NCBI GenBank assembly: GCA_963733065.1
Contig: CAVTBT010000003.1
Location: 62,001-126,000 of the forward strand
DNA from: CAVTBT01 sp963733065
GTDB taxonomy: Bacteria > Actinomycetota > Thermoleophilia > Gaiellales > Gaiellaceae
Direction: 5' to 3'
DNA: 64,000 nucleotides
Made by a program: the position numbers and the translations under genes. The notes beneath the pieces are model-generated. The model was given only the letters and a program-made list of their open reading frames with translations, made no database searches and had not been told where the DNA came from. This document shows positions 58,453-64,000 of this stretch, piece by piece; positions within the stretch are counted from its first letter, which is position 1; each line of letters starts with the position of its first letter.

Positions 58453-59165
58453 CGCATCAACATGCCGCCGTTCAGATCGAACGTGGCGCCGGTGGCGAAG
58501 CCGGCGTCCTCCGAGAGCAGGAACGACACGAGCGCGGCGACCTCCTCCGGACGGCCGAGACGCCCGACCGGGATCGTCTTCACCATCGCCTCGAGCCGCT
58601 CCGGCGGCACCGTCGCGACCATGGGGCCCTCGATGGCGGCCGGAGCGACGGCGTTGACGGTGACGCCGTGCGGCGCGAGCTCGGTCGCGGCGTGGCGCGT
58701 GAGCGCGACGATGGCCGCCTTCGACGTGGCGTAGTGGACGCCGGTCACGGCGCGGCTGTTCTGGCCGGCGACGCTCGAGAGGTTGACGATGCGGCCGCTC
58801 CCGCGGTCGCGCAGCAGCGCACCGATCACCCGGATGCCGAGGTACGTGCCGCGCAGGTTCGTCGCGAGGACGTCGTCCCACTCCTCGAGCGGAATCTCGA
58901 AGAACGGCCGGATCTCGGTGCGGGCGGCGTTGTTGACGAGCGCCTCGACATCGCCGCCGGCACGCTCGGCCAGGGTCTCCCAGGACTCCTCGCTGCGGAC
59001 GTCGTGCTCCACCGCCACGGCGCGCCGTCCGAGCTCCGCCGCGAGTCGCTGGGCGCCGACGGCGTCGATGTCCGCGAGCACCACGCGATAGCCGTCGGCG
59101 TGCAGCCGCCGCGCGATCGCCTCGCCGAGGCCGCGTGCCGAGCCCGTGACGATCGCGGTGGCCAC
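58449..59165 (-). CDS. SDR family oxidoreductase
   Basis: A 238-aa classical SDR with TGSARGLGEAIA, NNAA, catalytic Ser in NLSSVAGQ and Tyr/Lys in HYATSKAAI. GTG 59165 is 6 nt after TAGCGT on the minus strand, suggesting a leaderless transcript. No operon partner. Confidence 0.92.
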   Translation of the reverse strand: MATAIVTGSARGLGEAIARRLHADGYRVVLADIDAVGAQRLAAELGRRAVAVEHDVRSEESWETLAERAGGDVEALVNNAARTEIRPFFEIPLEEWDDVLATNLRGTYLGIRVIGALLRDRGSGRIVNLSSVAGQNSRAVTGVHYATSKAAIVALTRHAATELAPHGVTVNAVAPAAIEGPMVATVPPERLEAMVKTIPVGRLGRPEEVAALVSFLLSEDAGFATGATFDLNGGMLMR

Positions 59166-59171
59166 ATCGCG

Positions 59172-59177
59172 ACGCTA
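59172..59177 (-). promoter_or_regulatory. Leaderless -10 hexamer for SDR gene
   Basis: TAGCGT, 6 nt, GTG 59165. Confidence 0.5.
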
Positions 59178-59187
59178 CCAGGGTGGA

Positions 59188-59193
59188 TACGGT
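59188..59193 (+). promoter_or_regulatory. Leaderless -10 hexamer for VOC gene
   Basis: TACGGT, 6 nt, GTG 59200. Back to back with the SDR promoter; the two start codons are 34 nt apart. Confidence 0.5.
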
Positions 59194-59199
59194 GCGTCC

Positions 59200-59622
59200 G
59201 TGCGCGTGCGCGGCATCGGCTGGGCGGGGGTCAGCACCGACCGCACGGCCGAGATGCGCGCGTTCGCGACCGGTGTCCTCGGCATGAGCGTCGAGTACGA
59301 GGACGACAAGATCTGCGTCATGCAGACGGCCGACGGGGCCAAGTTCGAGCTCTTCGCACCGGGGGCCGGCGACCCGGGTCAGTTCGAGCCGAACCAGATC
59401 GTCATCGGCTTCCTCGTCGACGACTTCGAGGCGGCGCGGGCGGAGCTGGCGGCGACCGAGGGCGTCGAGCTGATGGGCGAGCCCGACGGGACGCCCGACG
59501 GCTATCGGTGGCAGCACTTCCGCGCACCCGACGGCCTGGTGTACGAGATCACGTACGAGCCCGGGTTAGCCGTCGCATGCCGGAAGTCCGCTCGCGCGGA
59601 CTTCCGGCGCGCAAATCCCTGA
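59200..59622 (+). CDS. VOC family protein
   Basis: A 140-aa vicinal-oxygen-chelate protein: GWAGVSTDRTAEMRAFATGV, KICVMQTADGAKFELFAPG, and a final GLVYEITYEPG strand. Some metal ligands are not obvious (no His in the first strand), so it may be non-catalytic. Its last 14 residues (CRKSARADFRRANP region) are encoded by a hairpin sequence, so the natural C-terminus may lie at about residue 127. Confidence 0.78.
   Translation: MRVRGIGWAGVSTDRTAEMRAFATGVLGMSVEYEDDKICVMQTADGAKFELFAPGAGDPGQFEPNQIVIGFLVDDFEAARAELAATEGVELMGEPDGTPDGYRWQHFRAPDGLVYEITYEPGLAVACRKSARADFRRANP
59580..59607. terminator. Hairpin within the end of the VOC gene
   Basis: CCGGAAGTCCGC (59580-59591), TCGC loop, GCGGACTTCCGG (59596-59607): a perfect 12-bp stem. 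A second, near-perfect 8-bp hairpin, GCGGCCGC-TTC-GCGGCCGC, lies at 59625-59643, before the convergent MOSC gene. Together they form a bidirectional terminator. Confidence 0.55.
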
Positions 59623-59671
59623 AGGCGGCCGCTTCGCGGCCGCGGAGCACCTCGCATCGGTCGAGGTGGCG

Positions 59672-60445
59672 CTACTCGACCAGGACGGGGTCGCCGAGGG
59701 CAATTCGGCCGGGCTCGGCGACCTCGCCCCACACTCCGAACGGCAACGGCTCGGTCGTGAGCACGGTCGCCCGGTAGTCGCGCAGGATGCGAAGCGTGTC
59801 GAGGTCGCGCTCGCACGTGTCCGGGTCGTAGGACGTCACGGCGCACCGCCCGACGTTGCCGCGCGGCACGACGACCGCCTCGCCGACCCGCACACGGCAG
59901 CCGAGCCACGTGTCCTCCTCGTGCGCTCCGACGCCGTCGACGCCGAGGAGCATGCGGAAGCGCCTCGCGTCGGGGCGCTCCGGGAGCCCCGCCGCGCCGG
60001 CGAGGGCGTCCAGGGACGCGGTGCCGAGCAGCGTGACGGCGGCCTCGAGCCCGCGGTCGACGCCGTCGCCCGCCTCGTCGACCCGCACGAGCCGCACGCG
60101 CTCGCCCGCGGTGCGCGACAAGGCCTCGGACCATGGCCCCACGACGAGGTGCCCGGGCACGGACCGGCCGTAGAAGTCCGTCTCGACGCGCTCGCCGAGC
60201 TCGACGTCGCCGGCGACCTCGGTGCCGTCCGGCAGGTGCAGGCGGAGGGCGCCGTTCGCCGCGTCCGCCCGCACGGCCATCAGCCGGCCGAGCCGCTTCC
60301 CGTTGACGAGCCGACCGGCGGTGTCGAGCAGGTGAAAGGCACGGTCGCCGGCCACACCACTGCGCTCGAGCCGGGCCTCCTCGAGCGAGGAGAGCGCCAG
60401 CCCCTTGACGGGCGCGATCGTGATCCAGACGACCCGTGCTGCCAC
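59672..60445 (-). CDS. MOSC domain-containing protein
   Basis: A 257-aa protein with an N-terminal MOSC_N beta barrel (IAPVKGLALSSLEEARLERSG, DRAFHLLDTAG) and a C-terminal MOSC domain (ARRFRMLLGVDG, EEDTWLGCRVRVGEAVV, GRCAVTSYDPDTC). The Cys in GRCAVT matches the family Cys. MOSC proteins handle molybdenum-cofactor sulfur or N-hydroxylated substrates. It is downstream of the XdhC genes in the same direction, which supports a molybdenum-cofactor role. Confidence 0.88.
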   Translation of the reverse strand: MAARVVWITIAPVKGLALSSLEEARLERSGVAGDRAFHLLDTAGRLVNGKRLGRLMAVRADAANGALRLHLPDGTEVAGDVELGERVETDFYGRSVPGHLVVGPWSEALSRTAGERVRLVRVDEAGDGVDRGLEAAVTLLGTASLDALAGAAGLPERPDARRFRMLLGVDGVGAHEEDTWLGCRVRVGEAVVVPRGNVGRCAVTSYDPDTCERDLDTLRILRDYRATVLTTEPLPFGVWGEVAEPGRIALGDPVLVE

Positions 60446-60451
60446 GCCGCG

Positions 60452-61198
60452 CTACTCGACTTCGACGTGGATGCGCTGCTTCGCCTCGCGGAGCGAACCG
60501 CCGCCCCTGCCTGCGCGGACGGCGAGGATCTCGGCCAGGATCGAGAGTGCGGTCTCCTCCTGGCTGTCCGCGCCGACGTCGAGGCCGCAGGGCCCGTGGA
60601 TCCGCTCCAGCGCCTGCTCCTCGACGCCGAGCTCGAGCAGCCGCTCGCGCCGCCGCTCCTGGTTTCGCCGCGAGCCGAGCGCGCCGATGTAGAACGCGTC
60701 GGTCGCGAGCGCGCCCTGGAGCGCCGGCTCGTCGAACTTGTCGTCGTGGGTGAGGACGACGATCGCCGTCTGGTGGTCGGGCGCCACCTGTGCGAGCGTC
60801 TCCTCGGGCCACGCGACGATGAGCTCGTCGGCCGACGGGATCCGCTCGGGCGTCGCGAACTTCGCGCGCGCGTCGCCGACGATGGCCGTCCAGCCGAGCA
60901 GCTTCGCGCCCCGGCACATGGCCTCGGCGGTGTCGACCGCCCCGTAGACGAGCAGCCGCGGCGGCGGGCCGTAGACCTCGGCGAAGACCTTGCGGCCGTC
61001 GAGCTGGAGCAGGCGGTTCCGGCCGCCGCGCTGGATCTCGTCCGCAGCCTCCCCCAGCTCCGGAGGCCCGTCGCCAAGCGTCTCGCCGTTCTCGACGACG
61101 AGCAGCTTGCGGCCGATGCCGTCGCCCTCGACGATCGTGAAGAGGACGCCGCGCTCGCCGGATCCGGCCAGGACGGCCAGGCGTTCGACCAGCTTCAC
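60452..61198 (-). CDS. XdhC family protein, C-terminal (Rossmann) part
   Basis: A 248-aa protein of the XdhC/CoxI family, which inserts or sulfurates the molybdenum cofactor in Mo hydroxylases. An N-terminal part with GVLFTIVEGDGIGRKLLVVE precedes the Rossmann region PPRLLVYGAVDTAEAM, GWTAIVGDARAKFATPER and the DAFYIGALGSRR C-terminal motif. GTG overlaps the preceding small XdhC-N stop. It probably serves the Mo hydroxylase encoded at 36-39.6 kb. Confidence 0.86.
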   Translation of the reverse strand: MKLVERLAVLAGSGERGVLFTIVEGDGIGRKLLVVENGETLGDGPPELGEAADEIQRGGRNRLLQLDGRKVFAEVYGPPPRLLVYGAVDTAEAMCRGAKLLGWTAIVGDARAKFATPERIPSADELIVAWPEETLAQVAPDHQTAIVVLTHDDKFDEPALQGALATDAFYIGALGSRRNQERRRERLLELGVEEQALERIHGPCGLDVGADSQEETALSILAEILAVRAGRGGGSLREAKQRIHVEVE

Positions 61199-61506
61199 TC
61201 GACGCGCTCCAGGAAGACGTCGATCTCGCCGCCGCACGGCAGGCCGACGCTCCACGCCTGATCGTCCGAGATCCCGTACGACACCATCCGCGGCTCGCCC
61301 GTGGCAAGCACCTCCTGGGCATTCTCGAAGACGTCGCTCTCCACGCAGCCGCCCGACACGGAGCCGCACATGGCCCCCGACTCGGACACCGCCAGAGAGG
61401 TTCCGACCGGACGGGGCGCCGAGCGCCGGGTTGCGACGACCGTCGCCACGACCACCTTCTCGCCGTCCTCGAGCCAGCGCTCGACCTCGGGCAGGATCTC
61501 CTTCAC
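61195..61506 (-). CDS. XdhC N-terminal domain protein
   Basis: A 103-aa protein covering the XdhC_CoxI N-terminal domain: EKVVVATVVATRRSAPRPVG, GTSLAVSESGAMCGSVSGGC, and GLPCGGEIDVFLERV. Its conserved cysteines lie in GAMCGSVSGGC. The start GTG 61506 has an AGGAGG Shine-Dalgarno 8 nt upstream. The N- and C-domains are split into two overlapping genes instead of one chain. Confidence 0.85.
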   Translation of the reverse strand: MKEILPEVERWLEDGEKVVVATVVATRRSAPRPVGTSLAVSESGAMCGSVSGGCVESDVFENAQEVLATGEPRMVSYGISDDQAWSVGLPCGGEIDVFLERVE

Positions 61507-61581
61507 GCGGTTGCCTCCTCTCGGTGCCGGGCGCACGTCGCGCCGCTCCGGCGAGAGTATCGGAGGAGTTTGGCCCTCCGG

Positions 61582-62718
61582 CTACGCAGCGTGCCGATGC
61601 TCGATGCCGGCGAGCACCGCCGCCAGCTCCTCGAGGCTGCTCAGGTTGTGGCCGGGCAGGAACCGGTCGACGAACGGCAGCGCCGCGCGCATGCCGCCCG
61701 CGAGCGGCTGGTATTCGGGGTTCCCCTTGAGCGGATTGACCCAGACGACCGCGTACGCCTGACGGGCGAGCCTCGCCATCTCGCGGCCGACGAGCTCGGG
61801 ATCCTGCCGCTCCCACCCGTCAGAGACGACGACCACCACCGCGCCGCGGGTCAGCGCACGCCGTCCGTACTCGTCGTTGAAGTCCTTGAGGGACGTGCCG
61901 ATGCGCGTGCCGCTGCCCCAGTCGACGACCTTCGCGGAGGCGCGCTCGAGCGCGGCCTCGGGGTCGCGCGTCTCGAGATCGGGCGTGAGCCGCGTCAACC
62001 GCGTGCCGAACGCGAACGCCTCGACGCCGCGCCCCGCGCCGACGGCCGCGTGCAGGAAGAGCAGCAGCGCGCGGGTGTACGCCTCCATCGACCCCGAGAC
62101 GTCGCAGAGGACGACGAGCTTGCGCGGCACCTCCTTCCGCGCGCGGAAGCAGCGGTCGAGCGGCTCGCCGCCGGTGCGGAGCGAGCGCCGGACGAGGCGG
62201 CGCAGGTCGAGCCGCTCGCCGGCATCGTCGCGGCGCAGCCGCCGCGAGCGCCGCAGCGGCCTCGTCTGCGCCACCGTCTGGATGAGCCGCCGTGCGCGCG
62301 CGAACTCCTCCGGCGTCATGGCCGCGAAGTCCTTGTCGCGGAGCAGTTCGTGCGCCGACGCGCCGAGCTCGAGCGGGTCGCCCTCGTGCTGCTCGTCCTC
62401 CGCGAGGCCCGGATCGGACGAGGCGCGCGCCAGCTGCACGGGGCGCTTGGTGACCGGCGGCGGCACGCCCCGCCACGTGGGCGCCACCGGCGCGCGCAGG
62501 AACCACGCGGCGAACGCCCGGTCGAAGACGTCCAGCTCGTCGTGACGCGAGACGAGCGTCTGGCGCAGGGTCCAGTACACGTCGCTCTGGTCGGTGAGAT
62601 CGACAAGGTCCAGCCCCGACAGCGCGTCGGCGATCCGTCCCGGGCCGACCTCGACCCCCGCCTCGCGCAGCACGCGGCCGAACGTGACGACGTGGCCGGT
62701 GAGCGCGTTGCCCGCCAC
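61582..62718 (-). CDS. VWA domain-containing protein, CoxE-like
   Basis: A 378-aa protein related to CoxE. N-terminal helices (VVTFGRVLREAGVEVGPGRI) precede a central Arg/Glu-rich region. The von Willebrand A domain has an intact metal site: DVSGSM near residue 209 (DxSxS), the T of the loop, and the later Asp in VVSDGWERQDP. CoxE partners with the MoxR ATPase CoxD in Mo-hydroxylase active-site maturation. The GTG start lies 5 nt after the ATPase stop. Confidence 0.9.
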   Translation of the reverse strand: MAGNALTGHVVTFGRVLREAGVEVGPGRIADALSGLDLVDLTDQSDVYWTLRQTLVSRHDELDVFDRAFAAWFLRAPVAPTWRGVPPPVTKRPVQLARASSDPGLAEDEQHEGDPLELGASAHELLRDKDFAAMTPEEFARARRLIQTVAQTRPLRRSRRLRRDDAGERLDLRRLVRRSLRTGGEPLDRCFRARKEVPRKLVVLCDVSGSMEAYTRALLLFLHAAVGAGRGVEAFAFGTRLTRLTPDLETRDPEAALERASAKVVDWGSGTRIGTSLKDFNDEYGRRALTRGAVVVVVSDGWERQDPELVGREMARLARQAYAVVWVNPLKGNPEYQPLAGGMRAALPFVDRFLPGHNLSSLEELAAVLAGIEHRHAA

Positions 62719-62723
62719 GGCGG

Positions 62724-63608
62724 TCAGCGGCTCGCGGCCGCCCGCGCCTCCTCGACGAGACGCCCGAGCGTGTCGTCCTGCACCGCGTCGATGTCCTCGC
62801 GGTACTTCAACACGGAGCCGAGGGTCTGCTCCACCACCTCGGCGTCGAGCTCCTGCCGGCCGAGGGCGGCGAGCGCATGCGCCCAGTCGATCGTCTCGGC
62901 GACGCCCGGCGGCTTGGCCAGGTCGAGCGTGCGCAGGCCGCGGACGAACGCCGCCGCCTCGGCCGCGAGCCGCTCGGGCACGCCGGGGACGCGCAGCCGC
63001 ACGATGTCGATCTCGCGGTCGATCGTGGGATGGCCGATCCAGTGGAAGAGGCAGCGCCGCTTGAGAGCGTCGTGCAGCTCGCGCGTCCGGTTCGAGGTGA
63101 GGATCACGGACGGCACCGTGCGCGCGCGGATCGTCCCGATCTCGGGGATCGTGATCTGGAAGTCCGAGAGCACTTCGAGCAGGAAGGCCTCGAACTCCTC
63201 GTCGGCGCGGTCGACCTCGTCGATCAGGAGCACGACCGGCTCGTCGGCGTCGATCGCCTCGAGCAGCGGCCGCCTGATCAGGAACTCCGGCCCGAACAGC
63301 TCGTCCTCGCTGACCGTGCCCTCCTGCGCCGCGCGGATGTGCAGCAGCTGGCGCGGGTAGTTCCACTCGTAGACGGCATGCGCGACGTCGAGGCCCTCGT
63401 AGCACTGCAGCCGGATCAGCCGCGCGGCGCGCGCCCGCGCGAGCGCCTTCGCGGCCTCGGTCTTGCCGACCCCGGCCTCGCCCTCGAGGAGCAGCGGCTT
63501 GCTTAGCGCCTGCGAGAGGTAGAGCGCGGTCGCGAGGCCCCGGTCGGGGAGGTAGTCGGCGCCGCGCAGCGCGGCTTCGAGGTCGTCGATCGACGCGAAG
63601 GCCGTCAC
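62724..63608 (-). CDS. MoxR/CoxD-like AAA+ ATPase
   Basis: A 294-aa AAA+ ATPase. Walker A GEAGVGKT is at residues 43-50, Walker B VVLLIDEVDRADEEF, and the sensor 1 segment PSVILTSNRTREL follows. CoxD-like ATPases unfold partially assembled Mo hydroxylase for copper/sulfur insertion. GTG 63608 is 6 nt after TACGCT on the minus strand, so it is probably leaderless and leads the operon down to the MOSC gene. Confidence 0.92.
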   Translation of the reverse strand: MTAFASIDDLEAALRGADYLPDRGLATALYLSQALSKPLLLEGEAGVGKTEAAKALARARAARLIRLQCYEGLDVAHAVYEWNYPRQLLHIRAAQEGTVSEDELFGPEFLIRRPLLEAIDADEPVVLLIDEVDRADEEFEAFLLEVLSDFQITIPEIGTIRARTVPSVILTSNRTRELHDALKRRCLFHWIGHPTIDREIDIVRLRVPGVPERLAAEAAAFVRGLRTLDLAKPPGVAETIDWAHALAALGRQELDAEVVEQTLGSVLKYREDIDAVQDDTLGRLVEEARAAASR

Positions 63609-63614
63609 GGTCGC

Positions 63615-63620
63615 AGCGTA
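63615..63620 (-). promoter_or_regulatory. Leaderless -10 hexamer for the maturation operon
   Basis: TACGCT, 6 nt, GTG 63608. Probable start of the CoxD/CoxE/XdhC/MOSC transcript. Confidence 0.5.
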
Positions 63621-63638
63621 CTCGTCGAGAATCGGAGC

Positions 63639-64000
63639 GTGGAGATCGTGGCCACCCCCGAGCAGGCGCGCGAGCTGCCGATGGCGCCGCTCCTGGTCGT
63701 CGAGCCGTTGCGGGCCTGGCTCGACGACCGCGGGCTCGGCTCGGGCCGCCTCGACGCCACCCGCATCGGCGGCGGCCAGTCGAACGTCACGTTCCTCGTC
63801 GAGCGCGGCTCCGGCGAGCGGGTCGTCCTGCGGCGCCCACCGCGGCCGCCGCTGCCGCCGTCGGCCCACGACATGGTGCGAGAGGCCTCCGTCCAGCGTG
63901 CGCTCGGCGCGAAGGGCGCTCGCGTGCCCGAGATCCTCGCCGTCTGCGAGGACGAGTCCGTGCTCGGCGTGCCGTTCTACGTCATGGGCTTCGTCGAGGG
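63639..64000 (+). CDS. Aminoglycoside phosphotransferase-family (APH, ACAD10/11-like) kinase, N-terminal part
   Basis: The first 120 residues of a PF01636-type kinase-fold protein, cut by the window edge. GTG 63639 or 63648 are both possible; the second has GGAG 5 nt upstream. The opening pattern, PLRAWLDDRGLGSGRLDATR and the glycine-rich loop IGGGQSNVTFLVERG, then VVLRRPPRPPLPPSAHDM and EILAVCEDESVLGVPFYVM, matches phosphotransferases that often accompany acyl-CoA dehydrogenases. The catalytic HGD loop lies beyond the edge. It is divergent from the MoxR operon. Confidence 0.86.
   Translation, partial: MEIVATPEQARELPMAPLLVVEPLRAWLDDRGLGSGRLDATRIGGGQSNVTFLVERGSGERVVLRRPPRPPLPPSAHDMVREASVQRALGAKGARVPEILAVCEDESVLGVPFYVMGFVE

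Overview
This window is very GC-rich, densely packed bacterial DNA. Several genes start with GTG or TTG, 4-nt ATGA/GTGA gene overlaps are common, and many operon-leading genes look leaderless. The gene content (Liv-type and sugar ABC importers, CoxDE-like and XdhC maturation factors, a DUF6458-like membrane peptide, repeated cysteine-paired surface domains) suggests a soil or aquatic actinobacterium, perhaps Thermoleophilia (Solirubrobacterales/Gaiellales). That placement is inference; no rRNA, tRNA, CRISPR array or transposase was seen.

Layout. (1) 1-11.9 kb: a leftward sugar-acid operon (Cys-rich peptide, IlvD/Edd dehydratase, DHDPS-type aldolase, PfkB kinase, NAD-dependent epimerase, aldo/keto reductase); a divergent rightward set (amidohydrolase, Rieske protein, SDR, degenerate SDR, MBL hydrolase); then a leftward sugar-type ABC importer facing a GntR/FCD regulator. 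Together they look like uptake and non-phosphorylative catabolism of a sugar or sugar acid. (2) 12.7-18.9 kb: an islet of small unrelated genes (Clp-N, cupins, GFA, VOC, collagen-like/tail-collar) and an MFS exporter, separated by copies of a hairpin-forming repeat. (3) 18.9-26.5 kb: Zn-dehydrogenase, RraA-like and U32-like proteins, APH(6)-type kinase, malate synthase, SnoaL-like protein, class V aminotransferase, small membrane proteins. (4) 26.5-41.7 kb: leftward livHMJGF plus a quinone-reductase-like MDR, VOC protein, LysR regulator, LarA-like protein, DUF1858 protein, then a rightward molybdenum hydroxylase (L, M, S)/acyl-CoA ligase/enoyl-CoA hydratase operon, probably for a carboxylic or aromatic substrate. 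(5) 41.7-45 kb: surface protein, lipoprotein and small membrane peptide; a 165-bp palindrome lies between the convergent first two. (6) 44.1-51.7 kb: a leftward catabolic chain (ALDH, NIPSNAP, SDR, cupin, ThDP decarboxylase, RidA, amidase, GNAT), mostly joined by 4-nt overlaps. (7) 51.7-55.5 kb: a cupin followed by a most unusual protein, a degenerate adenylation domain fused to about 400 residues of charged helix, then LtrA. (8) 55.6-64 kb: isochorismatase-like and SMP-30 proteins, secreted ScyD/E-like protein, SDR, VOC, MOSC, split XdhC, CoxE-like VWA, CoxD-like MoxR ATPase, and the start of a phosphotransferase.

The Mo-hydroxylase structural genes (36-39.6 kb) and their likely maturation genes (59.7-63.6 kb) are about 20 kb apart. 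About eight single-base frameshifts fall in otherwise well-conserved genes, which points to consensus or assembly errors more than to decay. The most interesting items are the degenerate-adenylation/charged-helix fusion, the hairpin repeat family, the 165-bp palindrome and the regular TANNNT-N6-start promoter layout.
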